From Clostridia bacterium (lineage in GTDB: Bacteria > Bacillota > Clostridia > Oscillospirales > Butyricicoccaceae): a stretch of DNA of 16,166 bases. Where the stretch lies: NCBI GenBank assembly GCA_017547995.1, contig JAFYNW010000331.1:1-16166 (forward strand), written 5' to 3'. The translations under genes and the position numbers were made by a program. Shown here piece by piece: positions 6,610 to 15,999 of the stretch (within the stretch, counting starts at the first letter, position 1; every line of letters starts with the position of its first letter). The notes under the pieces are model-generated. The model was not told the DNA's origin. It searched no databases and was given only the letters and a program-made list of their open reading frames with translations.

Positions 6610-9105
6610 ATGAATAAGATCACAAGCCCAAGAGAGTTTTTTGGCGTTGAGCCGGGTGCAGATCGCACAATTATCCGCTGGGATAAAATCTGTGATTATT
6701 TTGAACTGCTTCAGAAAGAAAGCCCATGCATTCAGGTAACTGATATGGGTCCATCAACAGAAGGCAATAAGTTCCTTAAAGTCATAATTACCTCTGAAAA
6801 GAACATGAAGAATCTTGAAAAATACAGAAAGATTTCCATGTCTCTTGCAGATCCAAGAGGTCTCACACAGGCACAGATTGATGCTATGGTAAAGACAGGT
6901 AAGACAGTCAGCGTACAGAGTATGAGCCTTCACGCAAGTGAAATCGGCGGTACTCAGATGGCTCCTGTTCTTGCACATAGCCTCCTTTGCGCAGATACAG
7001 CGGAAAAGAAGAATATTCTTGAAAACGTAATCTTCGTAATGGTGCCTTGCTTCAATCCTGACGGTCAGCTTATGGTTTGCGATTGGTACAACAGTACTCT
7101 CGGCACACCAGACGAAGGCTCAGGACTTCCTTGGCTCTATCATAAATACACAGGTCACGATAACAACCGAGATGCATTCGCACAGAACATCATCGAATCC
7201 CGCTATATGGGTCAGATTCTGTTCCACGAATGGATGCCTCAGAGCTATCAGGATCATCACCATATGGGCTCCTATGGTGCTCGTATGTTTATCGCTCCAT
7301 ACTGCGAACCTGTAAGACCATATACAGACCCACTTATCTGGCGTGAACTCAGCCTTTATGGCGCAAATATGGCATATAAGTGCGAAGAAGAAAATGTTAC
7401 AGGTATTTCCAACGGCACACAGTATCCAGGCTGGGGTCACTACGGCTACCACTGGATTACAAACAGCCATAATATCGCAGGTATGCTTACAGAGTCTGCA
7501 AGTGCAAGACTTGCAACTCCACTTTATATCCATCCAACACAGCTTCAGGGCAACAATGATATGACAATGCCTGCGTATGAACAGCACGGCTATTTCCCAC
7601 ATCCATGGGAAGGCGGCTGGTGGAAGCTTTCTGATATCGTTCTTCAGCAGTATACAGCAGCTATGGCGCTTCTTGATACAATGGCTAAGAACAGAGAACA
7701 GATTCTCAAGAATATGGCTCAGAAGGCTCTTCGTCAGACAAAGCGCGGCGCAGAAGATGCAGAAAAGGCGTTCATCATTCCTGCAGAACAGCACGATACA
7801 GGTACAATGTACAAGCTCATCAAGATTCTTCTTGATCAGAACATTGAAGTCAAGGTTGCTGTCAGTGCTGTTACAGCGGGCGGCAAGATGTATCCTGCAG
7901 GCTCATATATTGTTCCTCTCGATCAGCCTAAGTATGGTGTAATCAAGAATCTCCTTGATATTACAATCCATCCTGACAATCCGTTCACACGTACACCTGA
8001 CGGTGCTCATACAGCATTTGACGCAGCTGCTGATACAGTCGCTGAATATATGGGCGTTGTCTGCGAAGCTGCAAACGGCGAAGTCAAGGGCAGAATGAAG
8101 AAGGTAACTGAAGTGCCTAAGTTTGATATCGCTATCGAAAAGGCAACAGGTTACGTCATCTCTGCTAAGGAAAACGACGGCTATAAGGCAGCTAACCTTC
8201 TTATGAAGGCAGGCTATAAGGTATACAGAATCGACGTATGTCCATGGAAGGACTTCTACGTTGAAGGTGATGCTGAAAAGCTTGGCGAAATCCTTAAGGG
8301 CTTCAAGTTCAGAATGGTCGATAAGAGATTTGATAAGCTTACAGAAATCAAGCCTCTCAAGGTTGCAATGTACCAGAGATACTTCGGTGGTAACGCTGAT
8401 GAAGGCTGGGCAAGACTTGTTCTTGAAAACTTTGCATTCGATTATACAACTGTATTTGATAAGGATATCATCGGTGGCGCACTTGATAACTTTGACGTGC
8501 TTATCCTTCCAAGTGATGGCAAGGAAATGCTCGTTGGTCCTATGAATTGTAAGAATTCTCCAAACGTACAGAGACTTCTTTCTTACATGGGCACACCACC
8601 TGCAGATTATCAGAGCGGTCTTGGTGCAGAAGGCGGACAGAAGATTGCTCAGTTTGTAAATAACGGCGGCAAGCTTCTTGCTATCAATAAGTCCTGCGAC
8701 TATGCTATCGAAACACTTAAGCTTGCAGTCCAGAATATCGTTGCAGGTTTGCCATTGGGCAAGTTCAATACACACGGTTCTACACTCAAGGTTAATATTG
8801 ATAATCAGGACACAGTTGCTTATGGTATGCCTAAGCAGGGTCTCGTATTCCACTGGGATGGTCCTGTATTCAAGATTACAGAAAGAGCTAACGCACAGAA
8901 GTATAAGTACGTTGTCACATATCAGGACAAGAACGTGCTTCAGAGCGGTTTGCTTAATGGTGAAGACCTTGTTAAGAACAATGGTGCTGTAGTCAAGGCT
9001 GAAGTGGGCAAGGGTACTGCTATTCTTTATGGCGTATCTCCACTTAACAGAGCACAGACTCACGGTACGTTCAAGCTGATTTTCAACGAATTCTATCAGC
9101 ACTAA
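6610..9105 (+). CDS. M14-family zinc carboxypeptidase-like protein with a C-terminal glutamine-amidotransferase-like domain
   Basis: This is an 831-residue protein. Residues about 1-340 form an M14 carboxypeptidase domain. H108 and E111 (LHASEIGG) and one His of QDHHHMG (H216-H218) can bind zinc, N186-R187 (GHDNNRD) can bind the substrate carboxylate, and E295 (LTESASARLATP) is the probable catalytic Glu. FNPDGQ is also present. So the site looks intact, and cleavage of a C-terminal residue from a peptide or of an amide-linked side group is expected. Residues about 560-830 resemble the class I glutamine amidotransferase-like fold often attached to large M14 proteins (DNFDVLILPSDGKEM, KIAQFVNNGGKLLAINKS). 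Many relatives are secreted, but this one starts MNKITSPREFFG with no signal peptide, so it appears cytosolic. The SD AAGGAGG is at 6598-6604. Substrate unknown. Confidence 0.88.
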   Translation: MNKITSPREFFGVEPGADRTIIRWDKICDYFELLQKESPCIQVTDMGPSTEGNKFLKVIITSEKNMKNLEKYRKISMSLADPRGLTQAQIDAMVKTGKTVSVQSMSLHASEIGGTQMAPVLAHSLLCADTAEKKNILENVIFVMVPCFNPDGQLMVCDWYNSTLGTPDEGSGLPWLYHKYTGHDNNRDAFAQNIIESRYMGQILFHEWMPQSYQDHHHMGSYGARMFIAPYCEPVRPYTDPLIWRELSLYGANMAYKCEEENVTGISNGTQYPGWGHYGYHWITNSHNIAGMLTESASARLATPLYIHPTQLQGNNDMTMPAYEQHGYFPHPWEGGWWKLSDIVLQQYTAAMALLDTMAKNREQILKNMAQKALRQTKRGAEDAEKAFIIPAEQHDTGTMYKLIKILLDQNIEVKVAVSAVTAGGKMYPAGSYIVPLDQPKYGVIKNLLDITIHPDNPFTRTPDGAHTAFDAAADTVAEYMGVVCEAANGEVKGRMKKVTEVPKFDIAIEKATGYVISAKENDGYKAANLLMKAGYKVYRIDVCPWKDFYVEGDAEKLGEILKGFKFRMVDKRFDKLTEIKPLKVAMYQRYFGGNADEGWARLVLENFAFDYTTVFDKDIIGGALDNFDVLILPSDGKEMLVGPMNCKNSPNVQRLLSYMGTPPADYQSGLGAEGGQKIAQFVNNGGKLLAINKSCDYAIETLKLAVQNIVAGLPLGKFNTHGSTLKVNIDNQDTVAYGMPKQGLVFHWDGPVFKITERANAQKYKYVVTYQDKNVLQSGLLNGEDLVKNNGAVVKAEVGKGTAILYGVSPLNRAQTHGTFKLIFNEFYQH

Positions 9106-9118
9106 TATAAATTATAAT

Positions 9119-9144
9119 GCAGGGCGGAAAGATTTCCGCCCTGC
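9119..9144 (+). repeat. Perfect GC-rich hairpin without a T run
   Basis: GCAGGGCGGAAA (9119-9130) is exactly complementary to TTTCCGCCCTGC (9133-9144), with two bases between. It is the most GC-rich structure in the region and sits 14 bases after the peptidase stop. It is followed by TGATATTCC, not by a T run, so it is not a standard rho-independent terminator. It may protect the 3' end of the upstream message, pause RNA polymerase, or serve as a weak terminator. The ribosome binding site of the next gene begins 15 bases after it. Confidence 0.75.
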
Positions 9145-9168
9145 TGATATTCCATTATGGAGGAGAAA

Positions 9169-9867
9169 ATGAAATTATCTCTTGTTATTCCAGGTTACAA
9201 TGAGGAAAAAATTATAGCTTCTACAATTGAACAGTGCGAAAGCTATCTTTCTCAAAATTTTACTGATTTTGAGCTTATTTTTGTTGATGATGGCAGCCGC
9301 GATAATACAAAACAGGTTGCAATGGACGCAAGTAAGCTGAAAAGCACTAAAATAATCGGTTATCCGGCTAACAAGGGTAAGGGCTGCGCAGTAAGAACGG
9401 GTATACTTGCTTCGGAAGGTGATATCGTCGTCTATACTGACGCGGATCTCGCATTCGGTCTTGACGTTGTCAAGAGAGCATATAACGAAGTTGACGGCAG
9501 AAAGCTCGACCTTTTGCTTGGCAGCAGACAGAATGACGGTTATGAAAATTATCCGTTTATCAGAAAGGTTGCGTCGAAGGTATTCCTTATGGTGCTCAGA
9601 GTGTTTGGTCTCAAATATTCAGACAGTCAGTGCGGCATCAAGGGCTTGCGAGGTGACTTTGCGCGAAAGGTTTTTGCAAAGTGCACAACAGACAGATTTG
9701 CCTTTGATTTTGAAATGATTCTCATTGCAGAAAAGATGAAGGGAAAAATTGGTGAGTTCGAGGTTAAAATCGTAAATCATAGAGAATCCTCTGTAAATAT
9801 TATCAAAGACAGTATAAATATGCTGAAGGAACTTGTAAGGATTAAAAAATATGTCAGAAAGATTTAA
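9169..9867 (+). CDS. GT2 glycosyltransferase, polyprenyl-phosphate sugar synthase type
   Basis: This 232-residue enzyme has the GT-A fold of family GT2: LVIPGYNEE (5-13), FVDDGSRDNT (38-47), the metal-binding DAD at 91-93 (TDADLAF), then GSRQND and a conserved SQCGIKG. The pattern is closest to dolichyl-phosphate glucosyltransferases such as Alg5. It would therefore move a sugar from a nucleotide donor to undecaprenyl phosphate at the inner face of the membrane. Unlike GtrB it has no C-terminal membrane helices. An ATG at 9157 is in frame, but the ATG at 9169 follows GGAGGAG (9159-9165) at ideal spacing and was chosen. The next gene overlaps its end by 17 bases, and GtrA follows that. This context supports a lipid-linked sugar as product. 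The sugar cannot be told. Confidence 0.9.
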   Translation: MKLSLVIPGYNEEKIIASTIEQCESYLSQNFTDFELIFVDDGSRDNTKQVAMDASKLKSTKIIGYPANKGKGCAVRTGILASEGDIVVYTDADLAFGLDVVKRAYNEVDGRKLDLLLGSRQNDGYENYPFIRKVASKVFLMVLRVFGLKYSDSQCGIKGLRGDFARKVFAKCTTDRFAFDFEMILIAEKMKGKIGEFEVKIVNHRESSVNIIKDSINMLKELVRIKKYVRKI

Positions 9868-11473
9868 GAAGCTTCTGAGAAATGAAGAGCTTATAGTGGG
9901 CTTCGCCTGCTTCATGCTTCTGCTTGTTCGTTATTTCTGGCAGGGAATAGCATATTATCCGCAGATGGACGACTACATACAGTATCATAACTATGCCTCT
10001 TTCTATGGTGGTGTGGTATCTGCTGTTGAGAGTCTTGGCTTGCTGAGAGCGAGACCTCTTGCGGGGGTTATGGATATTGCGGTATGGTCAAAATTCTGGG
10101 GCAATATGCATTTTGTCGTTATGATAATTTCGGCTATGTACGTTATGTCCGGCATACTTTTCAAAAGAGTATTCGAAAAGTATTTCAAAATGTCCAATTT
10201 GTTCTTGGTGATATACCTTTTATCACCATTCTTTTTTGAGGCGGTATATTGGATATCAGCATCGTCAAGAATTGTCGTCGGCTTATTTTTTGCATCATGG
10301 GCATTGTATTTATTCCAGAGATATTTTGAAACTGACGATATAAAAAAGCTTATAGTTTCGTTTGTTATTCAACTGGCAGCATTTTGTATGTATGAGCAGG
10401 CAATGGTCATCTCAATAACAGTAACAATGTTTGTCGGTATTTTCAGATTATTCAAAAAAGACAAGAGAAGCCTGACAGCCTTTATTACGTTTGTAAATGT
10501 AGTGCTGTATTATCTTATAACCAATATCCAAAGCAGCAGTACGCTCTACGACAGTCGAATGAAAATCATTCTTCCGTTTATGGGAAATGGATTTTTGAAA
10601 AACTTTGACAAGAGCTGGAAACAGTATGAAGAAATATTTACTGAAGGCTGTGAAAAGTTAATGACAGAAGGGTTTGTAAAGGGGATTAGCCTTACTGCAA
10701 ATCCTGCGGGGATCGTTGCAATATTGCTTGTCCTGGTGTTTGCAGCAGCATTTATTATTGTTTCTTTAAGTAAAGAAAAGGCAGTGAGCAAGGATAAGAA
10801 GTTTAACGTTTTACTTATGATTCCGGTTGCTCTGCTTATTGGATTTGCTCCACTTACTCCTTTTTTTGTCATTGAGAATGCATATATTCCAATGCGTAAC
10901 GGTATGATGGCAATGCTTGGTATTGCGATGCTTATCGATGCAGTTGTAGTGACTATATTAAGAAATAAAAAGGCAATCGGCATATTGTGCGCTGTAATGG
11001 CATTTTGCTTTACAGTATCTGCATTCAGTGAAACAGACACGTATAGAAGATCTTACGTTGAGGATGCGAAGCTTGCTCAGACGGTTGCAGGGGTTGAACT
11101 GACGGAAAACACAGCCATAATCGGAATCGACGAGCATTGGGTTAAAGATCAGGTGTTTATGTACAAGGAACACGTGTCCGCAACGTCAGGAAGCGCATGG
11201 TCATTGACAGGTATGTTGCGTTGTGCACTTGATAATCAGCAGCTTACGCTGGTTACGCCAATCTCTGCCGAAGTTCCATATATGAGCTGGAGCTATGAAA
11301 GTAAGAAGCTTTCCAATTTTGATATGGTGTATCATTACACAGATGGTCAGCTTGTAAAGCTTGACTATGAGCAGACAGGTGAAAAGACCTATGAGCTTTC
11401 TGCAGACGGAATGTCTTACGGGAAATTATACGACGAAAAGGGCATGGGAGTGCTTGAATTATATGATAAATAA
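9851..11473 (+). CDS. Multipass membrane glycosyltransferase, GT-C/GtrII-like
   Basis: This 540-residue protein has a short cytosolic N-terminus, a first helix at about 14-33, then YPQMDDYIQ with D40-D41 in the first outside loop. About ten more hydrophobic segments run to residue 393, ending in a soluble tail of about 145 residues. Acidic residues right after the first helix are a hallmark of GT-C enzymes, which use a lipid-linked sugar outside the membrane. The section LLSPFFFEAVYWISASSR recalls GtrII-type glucosyltransferase domain proteins. The start overlaps the GT2 gene by 17 bases with AAGGA at 9837-9841, and the end overlaps the GtrA gene by 11 bases. So the three proteins are translationally linked. 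I infer that it transfers the sugar to a surface polymer or protein; the acceptor is unknown. Family membership is by topology and context more than by motif. Confidence 0.75.
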   Translation: MSERFKKLLRNEELIVGFACFMLLLVRYFWQGIAYYPQMDDYIQYHNYASFYGGVVSAVESLGLLRARPLAGVMDIAVWSKFWGNMHFVVMIISAMYVMSGILFKRVFEKYFKMSNLFLVIYLLSPFFFEAVYWISASSRIVVGLFFASWALYLFQRYFETDDIKKLIVSFVIQLAAFCMYEQAMVISITVTMFVGIFRLFKKDKRSLTAFITFVNVVLYYLITNIQSSSTLYDSRMKIILPFMGNGFLKNFDKSWKQYEEIFTEGCEKLMTEGFVKGISLTANPAGIVAILLVLVFAAAFIIVSLSKEKAVSKDKKFNVLLMIPVALLIGFAPLTPFFVIENAYIPMRNGMMAMLGIAMLIDAVVVTILRNKKAIGILCAVMAFCFTVSAFSETDTYRRSYVEDAKLAQTVAGVELTENTAIIGIDEHWVKDQVFMYKEHVSATSGSAWSLTGMLRCALDNQQLTLVTPISAEVPYMSWSYESKKLSNFDMVYHYTDGQLVKLDYEQTGEKTYELSADGMSYGKLYDEKGMGVLELYDK

Positions 11474-11879
11474 ACTCATTGATTTTATTAAAAGTGACAA
11501 GTTCAAAAAGCTGTTCAAGTTCGGCTGTATAGGTGTGCTCAACACTCTCGTTGACTATGGCACCTTTGCACTTTGTCATTATCTGTTTGGCGTAGGCAAG
11601 TTTCTTGCACAGTTTCTTGCAGTTGTAGTTGCGGCGACAAACAGCTATATTCTCAACAACAATATTACGTTCAAGAAGGAAAAACAGACAGGTATCGTGG
11701 CATACCTGAAGTTTATGAGTGTAAACTTCATTTCAATCGGTATGAGTCTTGTGATGATGTATTTATTCTCAGACGTATTGGGACTCAAGCCTATTATTGC
11801 TAAGATTCCGATTTCTATCTGTACAATTCTGCTTAGCTTCACAGTATACGACAAACTTGTATTTATAAAGAAAAAGTAG
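11463..11879 (+). CDS. GtrA-family membrane protein, probable lipid-linked sugar flippase
   Basis: This protein of 138 residues has four membrane helices and the GtrA pattern: LFKFGCIGVLNTLVDYGTF at the start and NSYILNNNITFKK after the second helix. GtrA/GtcA proteins are thought to flip polyprenyl-phosphate sugars to the outer face of the membrane. A longer frame opens at 11361, but its first 34 residues overlap the previous gene deeply and do not look like GtrA. The ATG at 11463 gives the normal family length and begins 11 bases before the stop of the GT-C-like gene, so coupling is expected. A GGGAG sits 14 bases upstream, rather far for a ribosome binding site, which fits a start that relies on coupling. 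Confidence 0.9.
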   Translation: MINKLIDFIKSDKFKKLFKFGCIGVLNTLVDYGTFALCHYLFGVGKFLAQFLAVVVAATNSYILNNNITFKKEKQTGIVAYLKFMSVNFISIGMSLVMMYLFSDVLGLKPIIAKIPISICTILLSFTVYDKLVFIKKK

Positions 11880-11895
11880 TTTAAGGGGTAATGGT

Positions 11896-12414
11896 ATGAA
11901 TGCTGGTAACATTGAGCACGGCAAATATAAGGGGATAAACCGTGAAGAGATTATCGAACATATTGAAATGAATCTTGAGCATGCCCGTCACGTTGAAAAT
12001 GAAAGACTCAGTCTTAACTCCATTTTCTCAGCTATCGTAGCCGGTGTGCTTGCATTCACGCTCGATACAAACAATATGTTTGTGGGTTTCTTCAGTATGA
12101 CTTTCCTTGAGCTTCTGTGCGTATTGTCGATGCTTCTCAACAAAAGATGGACTGATGTTTTCGGTGCGCATACAAAGGTGGCTCAGAATCTTACAAGAGA
12201 ATTGTACGGCGACGAAATGCAGCTGAATGATTTTTATTATCATAAGCACACACCTGATACATCCAAATGCAGTCCGTTTATAGAGAAGCTTATCACCATA
12301 AGAACCGCTCATCTTTTCAGTGGTTTTTACTGGACTATTTTTATTATGGTTGCGGCACTCTGGCTTTATTACGGCGTAAATATTGTGCTGGGTATTATAA
12401 GATTATTTGTTTAA
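11896..12414 (+). CDS. Unrecognised three-helix membrane protein
   Basis: I cannot assign this 172-residue protein to a known function. Residues 1-38 are a charged amphipathic helix (EEIIEHIEMNLEHARHVENERL). Helices follow at about 40-56 and 61-81, joined by a short loop, then NKRWTDVFGAHTKVAQNLTREL and a cytosolic loop of about 60 residues. A third helix lies at about 143-170. The two-helix hairpin with helical soluble flanks resembles in outline small membrane families such as SLATT or RipA-like proteins, but I see no decisive motif. AAGGGG (11883-11888) precedes the ATG by seven bases. It lies 16 bases after the GtrA gene and 15 before the HAD gene, so it is in the same transcription unit and could be an accessory of the glycosylation genes. 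Confidence 0.8.
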   Translation: MNAGNIEHGKYKGINREEIIEHIEMNLEHARHVENERLSLNSIFSAIVAGVLAFTLDTNNMFVGFFSMTFLELLCVLSMLLNKRWTDVFGAHTKVAQNLTRELYGDEMQLNDFYYHKHTPDTSKCSPFIEKLITIRTAHLFSGFYWTIFIMVAALWLYYGVNIVLGIIRLFV

Positions 12415-12429
12415 ATCAGAGGTTTGAAG

Positions 12430-13236
12430 ATGAAAATTAAACTTATGGCTTTTGACCTTGACAATACGTTGTTCAATAAAGAGGGAAAGCTTGAAGAGAA
12501 CACAAAGGCTCTTTTGCATAAATGTATGGATAACGGCGTGGTTGTTACTATTGCGACAGGCAGAATGTATCCATCGGCAAAAAAGGTTGCTGATGAAATC
12601 GGTACAGACGCACCGATTATCTGCTATAATGGTGCTTGTCTTCGTGGCAGAAACGACGATAAGCCTATTATGATTCAGCCTGTGGCACAGGACGTGCAGA
12701 AGGAAATTGCAGCGCTTTGTAAGGAGAGAGGACTTTTCCTGCAGATGTATGCAAATGACGAAATCTACGTTACAGAGCATAATCATTATTCACAGCGCGA
12801 CCCTGACGCGAAAAATGCAAAGGTGAATGAAATTGGTGACTTCACAAAAATTGATCCGTTTATTACACCTAAAATGATGATTTATAACGATGCAGACGTG
12901 ATTACTGCTTTGGAAAATGAGTTTGAGCCTTTATATGAAGGCAGAGCGTATTTTGCACAAAGCTCGGCTACTTTGCTTGAAATTATGGACTGTAGCGTGA
13001 ATAAGGGATTTGCTCTCAAGAACCTTGCTGAAAAGCTTGGCATAAAGCAGGAAGAAGTGGCGGCTTTTGGTGACAACAGCAACGATTTTGAAATGGTTGA
13101 ATGGGCAGGAATGGGTGTTTCCGTTTCCAATGCCATCGATAGCCTTAAAGTGGTATCTCAGTATATAGCAAAAGCAGAGCGTAATAAGGGCGTTGAAGAG
13201 GCTATAAATTATTTCTTTGAAAATGATATGATATAG
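12430..13236 (+). CDS. Cof-type HAD phosphatase
   Basis: This 268-residue hydrolase of the HAD superfamily, Cof/YkrA subfamily (class IIB cap), shows all four motifs: FDLDNTLF with nucleophile D9 and acid/base D11, TIATGR (T43), K192 in NKGFALKNLA, and GDNSND with metal-binding D215 and D219. It removes phosphate from small molecules, commonly sugar phosphates or cofactors such as FMN and pyridoxal phosphate, in the cytosol. The true substrate is not readable from sequence. A TTG six bases upstream is in frame, but the ATG at 12430 sits seven bases after the CAGAGG site and was preferred. It ends the operon beginning at 9169 and is followed within four bases by a strong terminator. A role in sugar-phosphate supply for the glycosyltransferases is possible but unproven. 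Confidence 0.93.
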   Translation: MKIKLMAFDLDNTLFNKEGKLEENTKALLHKCMDNGVVVTIATGRMYPSAKKVADEIGTDAPIICYNGACLRGRNDDKPIMIQPVAQDVQKEIAALCKERGLFLQMYANDEIYVTEHNHYSQRDPDAKNAKVNEIGDFTKIDPFITPKMMIYNDADVITALENEFEPLYEGRAYFAQSSATLLEIMDCSVNKGFALKNLAEKLGIKQEEVAAFGDNSNDFEMVEWAGMGVSVSNAIDSLKVVSQYIAKAERNKGVEEAINYFFENDMI

Positions 13237-13239
13237 GGT

Positions 13240-13265
13240 AAAAGGCTTGTTCAGACAAGCCTTTT
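13240..13265 (+). terminator. Rho-independent terminator after the glycosylation/HAD operon
   Basis: AAAAGGCTTGT (13240-13250) pairs perfectly with ACAAGCCTTTT (13255-13265) around the loop TCAG. The stem runs into a T run and the sequence TATCTT. It lies four bases after the HAD stop codon and just before the rmuC promoter, so it separates two transcription units. Confidence 0.92.
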
Positions 13266-13269
13266 TATC

Positions 13270-13298
13270 TTGAAATAGAGTGATATTTATGATATAAT
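13270..13298 (+). promoter_or_regulatory. Strong sigma-A promoter with extended -10, driving rmuC-tgt-yajC
   Basis: TTGAAA (13270-13275) and TATAAT (13293-13298) are 17 bases apart, and TGA directly before the -10 makes an extended -10 (TGnTATAAT, from 13290). Transcription should start near 13305, giving a leader of about 30 bases with AAGAGG at 13324-13329. It is the closest to consensus of any promoter in the window. Confidence 0.85.
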
Positions 13299-13334
13299 TA
13301 TTCAAATGGGATATCACAAAAGTAAGAGGTTATA

Positions 13335-15645
<2,311 letters not shown>

Positions 15646-15658
15646 AGGAGAATAAAAA

Positions 15659-15943
15659 ATGCCAGCAGAAACAATGCAGATGTTGATGTCTTTTGGTTGG
15701 ATAGTGCTCACGTTTGTGATTTTCTATTTCGTGCTTATCCGTCCACAGAAGAAGAGAGAAAAAGAAGAAAAGGCTATGCTTAACGCACTTAAAGTAGGCG
15801 ATAATGTAGTTACTATTGGTGGTATCACAGGTAAAATCGTATCCATCAAGGATGACCTCCTCGTTATCGAAACAGGTGCAGACAGAGTCAAGCTTAACTT
15901 CCAGAGATGGGCCATCCGCTCTGTTGAAGAAAAGAAGGCTTAG
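15659..15943 (+). CDS. yajC: Preprotein translocase accessory subunit YajC
   Basis: YajC joins SecDF in the holotranslocon that helps SecYEG export proteins. This 94-residue protein has one N-terminal membrane helix (about 9-27), then the signature IRPQKKREKEEKAML and LKVGDNVVTIGGITGKIVSI, with a small cytosolic beta domain. Length is normal. AAAGGAG (15645-15651) precedes the ATG by seven bases. tgt-yajC is a widely conserved pair. secD and secF are not the next gene here; a hairpin and a small membrane protein follow. Confidence 0.96.
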   Translation: MPAETMQMLMSFGWIVLTFVIFYFVLIRPQKKREKEEKAMLNALKVGDNVVTIGGITGKIVSIKDDLLVIETGADRVKLNFQRWAIRSVEEKKA

Positions 15944-15956
15944 TAATAAAAATATG

Positions 15957-15997
15957 AAACCTCTGATATATTATAGTAAAATATATCGGAGGTTTTT
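15957..15997 (+). terminator. Long terminator hairpin that also contains the next gene's ribosome binding site
   Basis: Bases 15957-15972 pair with 15980-15995 in a 16-base stem with a single G-U pair and a 7-base loop, ending in a run of five Ts (15993-15997). This is a good rho-independent terminator 14 bases after the yajC stop. Its descending arm includes GGAGG (15988-15992), the ribosome binding site of the gene at 16000. Transcripts that read through would hide that site in the stem. Confidence 0.8.
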
Positions 15998-15999
15998 AT

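Noticed and set aside
7903..9102. A 399-codon open frame on the minus strand, opposite the M14 peptidase gene.
   Set aside because: Its translation is rich in Cys and Ile with no domain or repeat pattern, it has no ribosome binding site, and the plus-strand frame has clear catalytic motifs. It is a by-product of codon choice on the real strand.
9091..9118. TATAAT at 9113-9118 as a promoter for the glycosyltransferase genes.
   Set aside because: The -10 is exact, but the best -35 (TTCTAT, 16 bases upstream) has only two matching bases, and there is no extended -10. It remains possible but is not supported enough to list.
11361..11462. A 34-residue N-terminal extension of the GtrA protein.
   Set aside because: It lies entirely within the preceding gene, lacks GtrA similarity, and the shorter protein has the normal family length.
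9851..11879. The idea that the GtrA-type module is a prophage remnant, as gtr clusters often are.
   Set aside because: No integrase, attachment site or phage gene is visible; the flanks are housekeeping genes and base use is similar throughout.
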